Source: Hypsibius dujardini (Eukaryota > Tardigrada > Eutardigrada > Parachela > Hypsibiidae). From it: a stretch of 64,000 nt of DNA. The stretch covers positions 1 to 64,000 of the forward strand of contig LRSR01005340.1 of the NCBI GenBank assembly GCA_001579985.1, written 5' to 3'. The translations under genes were made by a program, and so were the position numbers. The notes beneath the pieces are model-generated. The model was not told the origin of the DNA, did no database searches, and was given only the letters and a program-made list of their open reading frames with translations. Below, piece after piece: positions 23,223 through 36,558 of this stretch (position 1 is its first letter; every line of letters begins with the position of its first letter).

Positions 23223-24799
23223 CCTGTCAGTTTTTTCATTGACTACCCGAATGCCTGTAATTGTATTAGACTGTCACACTGCGGTCGGCAGACTCTGAGG
23301 AGGTTTCTAGTTTCGTGGACACGCGAGAGAGAGAGGCCTCAGAAGTCAAAACACAATGCAAAATATATATGTCCGATGTGCCGGTTTTTGTCTGACGTTT
23401 AATTTGGTTTTGTACGCACCAACCGCCGCCGCGCCGACTATACAATTTCCCAAAACAAAAGCCCCGAGTTACACATCTTCCTAGAGCCCTTTTATCCGCA
23501 CCACAGCTAGCAACAGTGTCCGTTCTTCTCGTTCCGTCCGGTTAATTTACCTCACGGGAAAACATTGTGCAGTTTAATCGTCGTTCGTGACTCTCGCGAT
23601 CGCGCTACATAAATCTCAACCATGTGACATTATTTAATTCCCATATTCACCTATGCAATTACATATTATCGTCTTTACTTAATTTTCCCGTAATTTTTCT
23701 TGCCGTTTAAGTCTATGTAAAAAATTAAGCATTTAAAATGTTTTTAGATATAATTTCTAATTTAATTTTCGATAAACAATAAATTCTTGAATTTATCTGA
23801 TGTATTCTATGTGTTCGATGCAATTTCATGTTTACGGTCGAAACGTGATAACTGTAGCTGAGCTGCAGGTCGCGCCATAAATCCTCAAGGCCCATTCACC
23901 ATTCACATTATATCTGTCTATACAAAACGGCGAGTCAATCGACGTAATATACATCCGCTATATATCGATTTATATGCACACCGACCGGGTGTAGCGTTTC
24001 GCTATTGACCAACGATCAGACAGACAGACAGACACAAAAGACTACGAAATTTTTACATATCCACATCAAATTAAAATCAAAAGAGCGAGGGGAAGTTAGC
24101 TTGACTGATTCTGGGCCAAGAACGTGAGCATCTTCACCTCGGGGTCCGTAAAATCGTAATAATATCTTGCAGCTGTACCTTTTACGTGATAGAGAGAGGA
24201 TGCTAGTACTCCGTACATGCAGTCAAGTGGGCTCAATTGCCGGTATCACTTTTAATCCCTCCCGTCCACACAGTCCAGTCAGGCAGAGTCTCTCAGGCAG
24301 GTATGCAGGCAGGCAGACAGGCAGACAGACTTTTGAAGTATCGGTTATAAATTTTAAGTAGCCAAACGTACGGTAGTAGTGTAGTGACGAGTAGTATTCA
24401 GACACAAAGTCCAGGCAAGCTGTCGTAAAAGGATGTCAGCTTATTATGCCTCGTTTCGGTGTGTGCTGCTGCCGAAATCCACAATACAAACACAGAAATA
24501 TCTCGCCGCGTTCAGCGAACTTCGCCTTCTGGACGTCGTAAAACCCTCCGTGTGTGTGTGTTGTCGTGTTTGTTGTAGTGGCTTCCGAACGCCAAAGTTG
24601 ACGTGTGTGTGGATTTTAAAATTCTCTAAAATCTCGCATCTGACATTTTGCCATATATGCGCTGTGGTAGGAGGAGCCCCTCCAAGACAAAGTGGGATTA
24701 GCCTTTAGAGAGGCAAGACCCATCTACACATTTGAGTCTGTATGAAATTTTGTTATGATTTTCCGCCTGTGTAGTAATGGGCGTGGCTGTGTCTACGTG

Positions 24800-24900
24800 T
24801 CTTCTGCATCTATGTCTGTCTCATGTCTGTCTTGCCTATGCCTGTCTTGTCTATGTCTGTCTTGTCTGTCTGTGATGTCTGGTTGCCTATGTCTGTCCAA
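24800..24900 (+). repeat. Degenerate CTATGTCTGTCTTG repeat
   Basis: Phrases such as TATGTCTGTCTTG and TGCCTATGTCTGTC recur with a period near 18 bp. Confidence 0.65.
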
Positions 24901-26201
24901 CTCAATGCACAGATCGATGCATGTGGTCTCGAGGTTCTCTGCCTCAGACTCTCCACCACCATGCCTGTCTGTCTGCCTTAATCATGTGCCTATGTCTGTC
25001 GCTCCCTGATTGCGTGAGCGTTGTCTATATGTCTAAGACCAGCACTAATCTTCAAAGTATGTCTAAATGTCGGTCCGTCGGGTTGTCTAAGTGTCTGCGT
25101 GTCTAGTTCATGTGTGCATATACCTGTTCTGACATACCTTGATTTTACTGGTATCGCTGTCGGCGTATGTAGGGAGACCAACACCCTGTGTGTGAGACTT
25201 CGACATCATTTTTAATTTTAAACTGATATACCGCGACGTTTTTGTTTCAACAGACATACCGGATTTCTGGCATAGTTTCAATTTTTTTCCTTCGTAGAAG
25301 CAAACAAAAAAATAAGCCCAAATATTATGAAGTGGTCAAAAGATAAATTAATAAGATCATTGCTGGCAGCACAACAACAGCTAGCGGGGCCTAGAAGCGA
25401 GAGATTTTATAAGTAGCATTCCTACCACAGCACACTCGAACTTTTCTAAGGCAGCAGGTACAAGGGCCTACTGTTGTCGGAGGAAAAAATTGCCCAATTG
25501 ACAATCTCAAGTGCGGCAGCGTGGAGCCACTTAAAGTGATATCGACAATGTCTATGGGATGATATGTTGTTAATAATCAAAGCTTTCCTCAAATCACCGA
25601 CTACAGACAATGCACGACAATGCCTTCGAAACACACAATGGGAAAACAAACAAGACCTTTATTTAAAATTATACTCAGAGAGAGAGAGAGTGTATATTGT
25701 CTGAACATTTTTTTGCGGCAACTGATTATCCAATCAAGTTCACGCTTGGCCGGTTTCTTACAGTTGTTTCATACGCTTTCACGTGGCTGCAGTGCGTGCC
25801 ACCTTCACCGGCCTTTATAGACGCGTCTGTCTATCAAAAAACGGAGTGTGGCGCCGGCGAACGGTTCCATGTTATTAATTTTGCGTGATATCTTTCGGAG
25901 AGAGGAATCTGAAAAAACATCACGACTAACTAAATAACTTCCATGTCAAACGGCGCGCGAGCGTACACACACGGTGCGAGAAACGTAAACACCAATTAAT
26001 TGCCGTCGTGCGAAATATGACTGAGTGAGTTTTAGTGGAGAGAAATGACGTTTAACCAGTCGATGAGGGATGCTGAAAAAATTGCCTGGCGCCGTGGTAA
26101 TGCCTTTCGTCTTAGCCACTGGCCAAAACGCGAAATACCTTTTTTTAAAAGCGTCTTTTTTCGAGTTTGACGATAACAGGGGAACCCGTTCAGAAATCTG
26201 T

Positions 26202-26345
26202 GTCTGTGTCTGTGTCTGTGTCTGTGTCTGTGTCTGTGTCTGTGTCTGTGTCTGAGTTTGTGTCTGTGTCTGTGTCTGTGTCTGTGCCCGTGCCTGTACT
26301 TGTTTCTGCAGTATCTGCATCTCTGCCTGCGCCTGTGTCTGTGTG
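26202..26345 (+). repeat. (TGTGTC)n hexanucleotide microsatellite
   Basis: Mostly pure TGTGTC units from 26202 to about 26285, then TGCCTG/TTTCTG variants. Confidence 0.95.
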
Positions 26346-28018
26346 TGAGGAAGCTAGTGGAAATACTTTAAAAGTCAAATATATTTTCTCGCGCCCATTT
26401 CCAAAGCACGACGCCAATATGCAGCGAACTGGAATAACTGGCCACTTTAATCTTTTGACTTTCCTAACACGACGACGACCAGTGGTCACACAGAGACACT
26501 CAAATGTCAACGTAGATCCTCACAAAAGATTCACAAAGTGGAAGATCTTGTTCGACAAAGACACGTCAAGTGGGTGGAAGGAAGAAGAGGCACCTTCGCG
26601 AAATGACCGATAAATTTTAAAGTTCCCAAAGTACGTGTGGAGAGGAGGGCTGCACCCAATCCACCTACCCATCCATCCATCTATCCGTCGAAAAGTGACC
26701 AGCAGCAGCAGAAATGTCTCACGTGGTTACGCTTCATTCAACCGACCTGTTTACTACACCCGTTAAAATCGAACACAAAACAATTCAAAACGACGGCTAC
26801 GAGACAGAAGGAAAGGAAAAGTGAAAGAGAAAATGGTCAAGACCTCTTACGCTGGCCACGCTCAAGATCGATGTATTTATTCTTTTATACACCGCAAAAA
26901 CGGGCCGTATAGAGTCACACAAGTGTCTGCCTCAGACCTTTAGCCGGACAAGAGGGTGGTGGGATGTGCAATGAACTGGGCATAAAATGGGCATTTATTA
27001 CAAATTTCTAACCGGCGCGCTCTTTTGACTGACCACACGATTACGCAGACAATTGCATATTTATGATCCCGAGATGGATAGATATGCGATCGCGGTTCCG
27101 CGCTTGGTCATATGCCGCGTTTTGAATATTCGATACGTGGTGGCTACCAGAGATCGAGGAAACTGGACTCTTCCTGTTGTGAGCTCCCCTCGGGGGAAAT
27201 CTGACCCCTCATGAGGGTATGACTGAGCGTGGGGCATTCAGGGGTGTGGGGAAGGGAGGAGGTCGATCTTGCTCTGCTTTTTATTACCGGAAGTCGTGCA
27301 CGCGGATGATTTTCTCCATTGCGCGTTGACCTTTACTTAATTACTACTTTGACTAAAAGGACCACCTCATCTTTTTCATTTGTCTGAGTCATGGGGGAGA
27401 CAGACACAGACACAGACACGGACATGTTTTGTCCAGTTCTTTCGGTGGAAAAAGATCTTTTAAAATTTCTCCCGACAGCGACAAGCGGTTTTTGACTTTG
27501 CACTACTCTCGCTGATCAAAACGGCAGCCGGTCACTCTCTCTTCACCGTCGACAATTTAGCCGGACAATTAAACTCATTCTGACCCCTCGTGTGTCTGAT
27601 GAGGTGGAGTGTACCACGCGGGGCCTCACCAGGTGAGCACGACGCACTCTGGGAGGTCCCGGGCTAATTTCCTTGTATATACCATGGCAGACCGCAAGCA
27701 CAGCGCGACCGTAACAAAGATCACTATCAAGCGAAACGTCCGACCATGTGTCCGCTAATTTCACGCCAACAACTCAATCTCCACTCGACGCATTTTTAAT
27801 TAGGTTTATGAAAGCTCTGGGTGACTGTGGTGGCCGGGCGCGACTTTATTAACTGTGTAGCAAGTAGCGTGCCGAACTTCTCCAAACAATTGATGAGTGT
27901 CAACTTCTTAATGGACCTAATAAACTCAAGTCCTCGCTCGACCTCTGCCAGTGAATATTACTGCTGAAATGCATGCACCGAAAGAGAAATGAACACATTA
28001 GTAGGCAGATATAATCAG

Positions 28019-28107
28019 AGACACAGACACAGGCACAGACACAGACACAGACACAGACACAGACACAGACACAGACACAGACACAGACACAGACACAGAC
28101 ACAGACA
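28019..28107 (+). repeat. (ACAGAC)n hexanucleotide microsatellite
   Basis: About 15 units with a single GGC variant, 80 bp upstream of the first recognised FGF exon. Confidence 0.95.
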
Positions 28108-28187
28108 TTGAACAACAGATACTGTCACACATATATAGAAATAAAGGTAGCAAGTGCAGATGTATTGAAATCTAATTTTCTTTGCAG

Positions 28188-31100
28188 ACTTTTCTGGATA
28201 ATCGTCTTCCTTGCAGCCTCATCCCTTCTTCCAGGCTTCCCAATGGTACCGTGTCTGGATTGTCCCCATTTCAACAGTACCAAGGCTTTCCAGAAACACA
28301 TTCAGCTAATCTGTTTTTTATCTCTGTTTCCAGGTGGAATGCGTGCCCGTTCCTTCCGCGTCCGCTTCTTCAGCCGTCGTAGCAGCAGCAGAGCCTGTTC
28401 TTCCCCTGGACAACAGGTTGAACAAGCCAGCGACCGCCGCGGCAACACCGCCGCTGCTTCCGGCTGCCGGAGGTGCCACTTCCCGGAGTACCTTTCCCTC
28501 TTCCGCGCAAGCGGCCCTCATCAACGGCTCAGCGTCCCAGCTCTGGCGGAGGCACCACGAGGAAGACCAGGAGGATGACCAGGAGGAAACAAACTTCGCA
28601 GGCGAAGACGACGATCTCAAGGCGACCATCATCAAGAAGTACGCACTCCACAGCGTGTGCAGCCGGCAAAACATCCGCCTGTTCGGAAAGCGATTCAATC
28701 AAGTCCGTGCAGATGCGTCCTCCAACGATCTCTATGGTAAGCTACGGGTGCCTAAATCTGGCTATGTTTGACTCGTCTGTGTCTGTGTCTGTGTCTGTGT
28801 TTGTGTCAGGGTAAATGTGTGTCTATGTCTGTGACTAGGACGCAGCTTGTTCATATTCAATTTTATGTGAATGTCTGCATCGATGTCTTGCGTCTGATTT
28901 TCCGAAAAGGATGCATATATTTGCTGCGAACATTTATTAGTGACGTAACGTCATTTGTTTCGCTGTTTTGTTACTTGGACCTGTACACACATTTTTCAGG
29001 GGCCTCACTAAATCTTCCAATAAACCACACATGCCCACATGCATGCATATACACAACATGTATATAACGACCTGTCATTGTGTAGTAACAATTTGGTTTT
29101 CACCTTCAAAACAAATCCGGCTAATTATGTGGCGCCAAATAAATCAATTGGCTTTTTGTTGGACGGTCTGATTTTGGAGCAAAAAACGCATAGATCAAGC
29201 CGAGTTGCATGGGAAAAATTAGCCAAATAGTGTACTTCATCGCAATTGAGGGGAGAAAAAAAGAAGAACGGACGTCGACACTTTGTTACCGTACATCGGT
29301 TGAGGGTACCAACCAAATGCGATGAATTGCATTACACTTTCGACCTTTGATTAATCGTGTACAAAATCATAGATGAATGAATTCAAGCATCTCGGTTGTG
29401 GCAGTTGCGGTTTGCGGGCATTGTTGCGGGTCGTGGTGGTTGCTTGTGCCTCATTAGCGTGCATGTCGTACGTTTTTTGTTGTCGTCCTTGCGTCTGTCT
29501 CAAGCCTCTGAGTGTCGATGGAAAGAGAAAAACAAATTGCAAGACTTGACCTAGGTCTCTTGACATTGCCTCCCACCCGACGCCGAATAGTATAATATGC
29601 ATTATAGACGCCTACTTTTTTGCATTTTAATTTTTCGTTTATTCAGAGTGAAGGGCCATAGTTACTACTAACAACTGGGTAATTAGCAAGTTAGTTACCA
29701 GAGTGACCTAATGTCTGTGTCTTGAACTTTTTGGTGATGGCCTAACTATTTCTTCAGATAATTTGTTTACTATGCAGTGTACGTGATGTACTGTTCGTCT
29801 GCCTGTCTGTCTGTCTGTCTGTCTGCCTGCCTGCCTGCCTGGCCGCCTCTATGTACTGCTGTCTACCTCTCTGTCGTTTATTTGTCTGTCAACATGTCTA
29901 CCTGCCTGTCGGTTTTCGTCTATCTGTTAAAAGCAGAAAAATGGAAAGTCTTGAGCAGAAATTTTTTGCCAGCATAGCGAACCCTGCCAAATCATAAACC
30001 CTGCAATTAAAAATCTGAATTGTTGGTTTTAGAGTGACGGGTTTTTCACTAGTTCCTTGGCCGATTCTCGTGTTTTTTGGTAAAATAATTATAGTTTTCG
30101 GCGAGCATTTGTGACGTCTGTTGGAACAACCCGAAAATTTGCCAGAAGGGTTCCTCATCCAGGCCGATGATCACGCGTGACCGTATACCTCGAGCAGCAG
30201 GTCTGACCGTGGGCAGTCCGTCTGGGCAATGGTCATCCGATCTATTTGCATACAAATCCGGATAAACACATCGTACGAAAGAGATCCATTGTCCATACGC
30301 CCGGACTCTCTCGATGAGCCTGCTGAGCTAAGAGATCGTCCAGCACAATCCACTTCCACTCTAAGTAATTGCAATTATCTTCCGCGATCATCGTGATCCC
30401 TACTTTTATCTGCCTGACTGCGCGTAAAAGCCAAATATCTTTCATATCCTCATATCCTTATGGAGTTATCTTCACGTCATGCCATTGTCCGAAGAGAATT
30501 TACTCGGCTCGTGCATACCTGAGACTAAAAGAATAGGAGAAAGACTGGGTATACAGGGTATGACAAGTCTAATTTCGAAATATGTTGAGCTGTCAGCTAT
30601 CGCGCCAATCTGCAAGTTGTGGTGTTTTTGTCTTGTCAAGCCAGACACTAGTTCGGGATTATAAGCTTATGGCGCAACGAATAATCAAGAAAAATTGAGC
30701 CCTAACGTAATTGATTGCCTGAGTCATAACTCGATGGGCGTCAGCGTCGCACGGGTAGTTAGACCTACCGACAGACGGGAAGATGATCATTCAGGAAGAC
30801 AATGTGGAAAATAACAGACAAATAAGAGGCAGATAGACAGACAAACAGACAGACAGACAAACAGACAGACAAACAGACAGGCAGGCAGCCAAGCTTATCT
30901 TATCCAGCAGGAAATCAAAACATTTGTAATTTTCCACCATTTTCACGGTGGTGACCACGACACCCTTGACCTTCCGTTGGCAGAGCGCAGTGCTCTAAAG
31001 TGAAAGCTTGCTTCCCACCCCACGCCACGCTGCACGCCATCCATGCACGACACTTCCCGTAAAAGCCCCCACGTTTTTTAATTGTTCCGCAGCCCGCTTG

Positions 31101-33598
31101 ACTAATTACTAGACTGCTTTACTGTTGCCTACTACCAGAGACAGACAGTGGCTACCTTGTATTCAAATTTCCACCGGTGTGGTCGTCGTCCAGGGGTACG
31201 AGCGCGCGTGCAGCATGCACACCACGCGTCCTTGTAATAGTGTAGTGAACTGATAAGTGCATTATGCAGATGTTCCGATGTATAATTATTGGGTTGTGTG
31301 TGTGTGTATGTGTGTGCAGGAAGTATTAGCCGCTTTTCATCGGTTTGACAAGCGGAACCGTACAATTCGCTATTCTCTCTCATTAAATTCGCCTAAAGAT
31401 CGGCAACGATATTGCTATTTTCCGACATCAGACCGCAAAGCTTGTTACTTCCATTCAGTAGGAGGATGCACTTGCAATAACCGTATAGTCAGGAAAAGTA
31501 GTTTCACAACGGCTTTCACAGAAGGACCCGAACTAACCCTAACTAATTACATACTTGGTCCATTGCCTGTAGAGTTCTTTTTGTTCCGGAAGAGCGCTTG
31601 AATTGTCAGGTACAGTGAGGCCTCACACAGAGACACAGAAACAGAGACAGAGACAGAGACAGAGACAGAGACAGAGACAGAGACAGAGACTGAAACAGAC
31701 ACAGACACAGACACAGACACAGACACAGACACAGACACAGACACAGACACAGACACAGACACAGACATCGACCTTATTGGAATTGCTGCATTGTTCAGCT
31801 ATGAATAACCATCATGTCTGCGCAGTTGTCAATTAGGCAACATATTGCTGTTTGTGGTTTGACCGCTGTTCCGCCAGTCAACGTGAAGAACCGTGCGCAC
31901 TCGCGGAGTTCGAAGGGCGCGACAGGGTGGACCAGAAAAGCACATTCCTCCCAGCGGGGGACTGAGCCACAGCAAAGAACTTTCGCCGGAACCATGCGCT
32001 TGTACCATGACATGCGGCTCTCCGCTGTTTTCTTGTAGTATGAGGCGTGAAAGACCGTCGGAAACGGACTCACTACCTCGTCATGTATACCGTACAGAGG
32101 ACAGAGCCACGTGCGAAAGCTGCAGCAAAACAAGAGGCAATAATTATTATCTGCGACATGTACTCGAGTGCAATGAGATAATAATAAAAAGCCGAAAACC
32201 CCGACAGAATTTTTCTCTTACAACTAGGCGCCATTATTCGTCCTCTGACAGTCCAAGGTGCCGGCATGTCGCACGAGTCAGGCAGGCAGACAGGCAGGCA
32301 GGCAACCACACGCGGCGGCGCCAAGTGCCAGAAAACAGTGTCTGAAACTATTAATTAACTTTTCCTTTACGTTCACATATAGACGCGAGTATATATTATT
32401 CGTAACGTTCGCGCGTGCCTTTCGTGTGTGTGTGTGCTGTTTTTTGGCAGTTTTACCACCTCCATTTGCGACCGTTTTTCTTTGCCTGTCTGCTTGCCTG
32501 CCTGACTGATTGACAATTCTATGTACCGAATATATGATTTCCGTGTCAAATGCTATTATCCTCAAAAAAAGTGTTCACAGAACGGCCAGACAGTCAGACA
32601 GTCAGACAGGTAGACAGGCAGACAGAGTGCGAAGAGTTGTTAAAAAATGTCCCTGTCCTCTATGATTAACTCTTTGATGGAGGGTAGGTAAAAAAGAAGA
32701 ACGATTCACATCAAGACAATCTCTCCGACAAGTTAATTACTGTGGTCCGTCAAAAACGTAGCGGTGCTGTTTTTTCTCCAGTCAGAAAAGTGCCCACTAC
32801 GACACTCCAGGGGTCCGGCTCGCTTTTTTCTACTTTGAGGTTTTATTTTAATTGGAAATTTAGTCCACTGAACTGTGAAAGATATAGGCATGGAGAGCGT
32901 GATGGTTAATTTATTCCAGACAGACACGATGTTGCGGTGTGTGCCTGGTGTCTGTCTGTGTGCCGGAATAAATGGCATTTTTATGCTTTAGTGATATGAA
33001 AAAGCATTGCTGCGGTGAGGTACAAAGCCACCGTTTAGACGCTCCTTTCTTGCCGACACTTCGAGCGTACCTAAAGAGGTGGTGGTGGCGGGGGGAGGGG
33101 GTTTGACGGTACAACGACCCATGAGGTTAGGTTGCTGGCAGAAAAGGCAAGCGACAAGAAGATGATGGTGCCGTAACAATCTGGCCGGTATCGTTTGATT
33201 CTTTGGAAACTTCTTCCATGTGCTGTCTGTGACTGTCTTTCGCCTTCATAACACCCCTAAGGGTCGCGGAGACCAATTTTGCGCGTAATGAATTCAAAAC
33301 AAGATTCCGGTGGGCAGACAATTTCTTATCTGATTTACGGGTTCGCTACAGCGTGGAGTTGATGGGATTGAAATTTACGGCTGGTTACGATCAGGATTTA
33401 CAATCGAATTTGACATTCAGACAACCTAAAAACAAGCAATGTATCATTGACTGCTTTTTAGTCATCTCTTGGGCTGGCAGTTTGTTTTTGTGCCTGTTCG
33501 TCTGCTTGATTGTCTGTTTATCTGCGTATCTGCTTGTCTGTATGCTCTTGTGACTGTGTGGATGCCTGACTGTCTGCCTGCCTGCTCGTCGGTCTGTT

Positions 33599-33645
<47 letters not shown>

Positions 33646-36558
33646 GTGTTGTTTATTTGTCTGTCTATCTGATGATTGGTTGCCTGCAAGCGATGTCTTC
33701 ATGTCTGACTGCGCTCATTCAGATAACTATACTGTGACTTAACGATTTTCCTCATATTTCTCGTGTTGTAAACGTTAGTTCCGATTCTCGGAGAAATCCG
33801 CCTTCTTTAAAAACTTAAACCCATACTAACGAGATCTTCACCTTCTGTCCTTGCAGCTCAATTGACAGTGAGATCCGTTCGGCTGGGCGAAGTCAGCATC
33901 TCCAACGACGCTTCAGGCCGGTTCCTGTGTTTCAACCGGCATGGAAAACTCATAATGCGGGTAAGTGTCTTCTTTTACAGTACAGATTTACAGTCCTACA
34001 CAATCCTATAAGACAGGCATGCAACACAACCATCAATACTAGCCCTTCCGCACGGAAGTGATTATTTACACCAATTCCCAGGCAGGTCGTGTCTGTCCAG
34101 GCACTGCCCATGCTTGATAAAACAAGGAGGAGAACCGGTAATTTAATTTGTAAGCACTCTCCCCCTCCAATGTAGAACACACGCCGGAACAACAGAAGAC
34201 ACGTGTTCCACTATATATTCGCTAATTACTTCCGCATCTTTCTTTCCTAACCACACTGATCTTCAGTGAACTGGAACGCCGCCGATAACGCGAAATAGGA
34301 AACAGTCTCGTGTACTTTAGCCTCACGGTTCTAAGCGTGGGCTTTTTACCCCGGTGGTGAGTGACTGCATGTGTGTGAGTGTGTGCGCTCTCTCATCACA
34401 GGGGCGCGTGTGACGGAGGTGGGGCTAAACCCACGCTTAGAATCGTGAGGCTACAGTACCAATTAGCAGAAAAAGGGAAATCATGCAGGGGTACTAAAAA
34501 GAGAAGGTTCGTTTTACGGACACAAGTTCAGAAAAAGAATAATATTTCTTCTGATTACGAAACATATCGAGCTTCTTAAGTCGATATCACTACATCCATC
34601 GGATACTAGGTTTAGACTGTTAAACACAGCCACAACCAGTGATAGGCACGCAGACATAGACAAAGCCATAAACGCAGACTGACAGACATACACAGATACA
34701 GGCACAGACACAGACAAACACAGACACAGACACAGACACAGACACAGACACAGATACAGACACGCGTGGTTTTCTCTAACAGATGGCTAGGAAAATCAAC
34801 AGGTGTACCCATACCCTCCAAAATTACCCTGCCTGCAATGAAACCCAACCAACTCACAGCTTGCCTCCCATGAGTGGTTAGCGGTGCGCGGGTCAATCTG
34901 CGGCCGCAAATAAGTGGCAAAATCATCAGCAGGAGGTCCGCTCGAGAACACAATTGACCACAACGCGAAAGTTAAAGTGGGAGAGAGAAGAGGACACCCC
35001 GTAACCTATCATTATTCATCGTACCTCCCGTAAATATAGCCCCCATATTGCGGTAGTTTTTTCATCCCCATTGTTTCACCCCGAATACTCGAAGGATGCT
35101 CATTAAAACGATCAGGCGAGAGATGGGTAGCTAGGGAGGTCGGTTCAGAGGTTAGTAATCAAAGACCCACAGGAAATGTTCCTCGGGAGAAAAAGTGAGC
35201 GTAATTACATACGAGAGGGGTATGACGATTGAGGGCCACGCCGCACATTGTTGACTCCGCCAAATTAGCGGCACATTTAGCCTCGCGCAACGTGCTAACA
35301 GCCTGCAAATTAAGACAGTCTGCCGGTGTGTCTGTGTGTGTCTGTGTGTTGATCAACTGACCCGCATTCTTCCTGTCTGTCCCGAAATGTCTTGTCTGTA
35401 AGGAGGGCCTTTTTGTATGAACAATCCGGCACTTCATCAAGGAGTGTCGTGTCGCCTGACTGCGGAGTTCATTTGCGGAGAGTTAGTGTAAATTAAGGAA
35501 CAATCGCTCGGGCTTGTTTGCGCGAAGAATCCAACTCAAATAGCGCGCTGACCATTTGCGGCCAAGCAGTTCAGTCCATAAAACGTGCCATCTATAATCC
35601 CTTCCGCATTGCAATTGGTTGGATGTGCAGTTCTCGGGAAGAGTGTTTAGGCTTAGGTCGCTGTGTAAACAACTTACTTCCTCGTTATAATCCAATTTGA
35701 TCGGGTGGGGGGATTTGTGGGATTTGAGTAGTGTTATAATCCCCGTCATTTCCCAGCCGGAACTGCGTTCGTCGGTCGTGGGGCTGTTTAGCCAGACGCG
35801 TTCCTGCGGCGCCCCTTACTGGCTTCGAGCATACAGACGTATAGGACAAACACAGGCATATGGCAAGAAACAGACATAAATCTAAATAATCTGGATGTCT
35901 GTCTATTTATCTGAATATTTTGTTGTCTAAATGTATGTTTGGATATCTTTGTCTGGATGTTTCTCTGGTTGTCTGTCTTTCTGTTTGTCTGTCTGTCTTT
36001 CTGTCTGTCTGCCTGCTTGTCAATCTGCCTACGTGTTTGGCCTTCTGCCTGTCTGCATGCCTGTCTGCCTCATGCCAGAGACAATATCACAAACAATTAA
36101 TGTGATCTGACAGTTGCCTTATTAAACGGCTCTTAACAATTTCCTCCGTTTCTATCTTGCAGCTGGAATTCCGCGACAAAGCCTGTGTTTTCCACGAACG
36201 CGTGCACCACGAAAAAATTGTCCTCCAGTCGTCCCTCAACAAGACCTGGTTCGTTGGTTTCGGCCGCGACGGTCGCTCCCTCCAGGGCGCGGAATGGCGG
36301 AAGAAGCAGCCGAAGAGTCGCGGCTGCTACAACTTCCACCGGGTCGGGCAGCGCGTCTACGCCAGCCTCAACGACGTCAGCCACGACGGCGAGTCGCCGG
36401 CGCATCACCGACGCACCCACCACCTGGCGGGGAAGCACTTCCCAGCAGCCCCCGTGACGGCAAGAACCATGCGGACCTCCTCCTCCGACACCGCAGAGGT
36501 CCCGCTGAAGACCCTCCTCTACCAGCCGAACCGTCGTCCGTCACGGCTCGTGTCCTGA
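28188..36558 (+). CDS. Fibroblast growth factor, FGF8/17/18-like (first exon missing)
   Basis: Secreted ligand for FGF receptor tyrosine kinases. Recognised exons: 28334-28736, 33857-33960, 36163-36558, with phases closing, plus a likely signal-peptide exon 28188-28245 (LFWIIVFLAASSLLPGFPM; lower confidence). After a signal core and a long Ala/Pro and Glu/Asp-rich linker (about 100 residues, ending EEDQEDDQEETNF) the beta-trefoil begins at YALHSVCSRQNIRLFGKRF. It continues LTVRSVRLGEVSISND, SGRFLCFNRHGKLIMR (the FGF core), ACVFHERVHHEKIVLQSS, and WFVGFGRDGRSLQG with the CYNFHRV ending. A basic tail of about 75 residues follows. The initiating ATG is not in the signal exon, so a further 5' exon lies upstream. 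Introns of 5.1 and 2.2 kb are the longest in the window. I infer the FGF8-like subfamily from the CSR and GRFLCFN motifs. Confidence 0.88.
30825..30890 (+). repeat. (GACA/AACA)n repeat
   Basis: AGACAGACAAACAGACAGAC-type units ending in GGCAGGCAG. Confidence 0.85.
31625..31766 (+). repeat. Compound (AGAGAC)n-(ACAGAC)n microsatellite
   Basis: About 10 AGAGAC units change at about 31690 to about 12 ACAGAC units. The switch shows one hexamer family mutating and re-expanding into the other. Confidence 0.95.
33590..33650 (+). repeat. (TCTG)n microsatellite
   Basis: TCTGTCTGTCTG run with two TTTG variants. Confidence 0.9.
34312..34459. mobile_element. Small inverted-repeat element (148 bp, MITE-like)
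   Basis: Left arm 34312-34350 and right arm 34420-34459 are reverse complements apart from a few mismatches: GTACTTTAGCCTCACGGTTC faces a sequence whose reverse complement is GTACTGTAGCCTCACGATTC. Both ends are GTAC. The centre is about 70 bp and non-coding. A single related end occurs at 10097-10130, so this is a dispersed family. No clear target-site duplication. Confidence 0.85.
34680..34765 (+). repeat. (ACAGAC)n microsatellite
   Basis: GACACAGACACAGACACAG run with ACAGATACAG variants. Confidence 0.9.

Larger units (their letters stand above)
12757..28187. other. Gene-poor tract of about 15 kb
   Basis: No exon could be supported. It contains simple repeats (listed separately), AT-rich islands (about 17120-17270, 20400-20830, 23640-23800) and a degenerate minisatellite. 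The longer open frames here are translations of low-complexity repeats. Lying upstream of an FGF gene, it could hold its regulatory DNA and its missing first exon; that is inference. Confidence 0.55.
28737..33856 (+). other. FGF intron, 5.1 kb
   Basis: Holds several GACA-core simple repeats (29798-29850, 30825-30890, 31625-31766, 33590-33650) and no supported exon on either strand. Confidence 0.7.
33961..36162 (+). other. FGF intron, 2.2 kb
   Basis: Contains the palindromic element at 34312-34459, simple repeats at about 34680-34765 and 35900-36070, and no supported exon. Confidence 0.7.
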
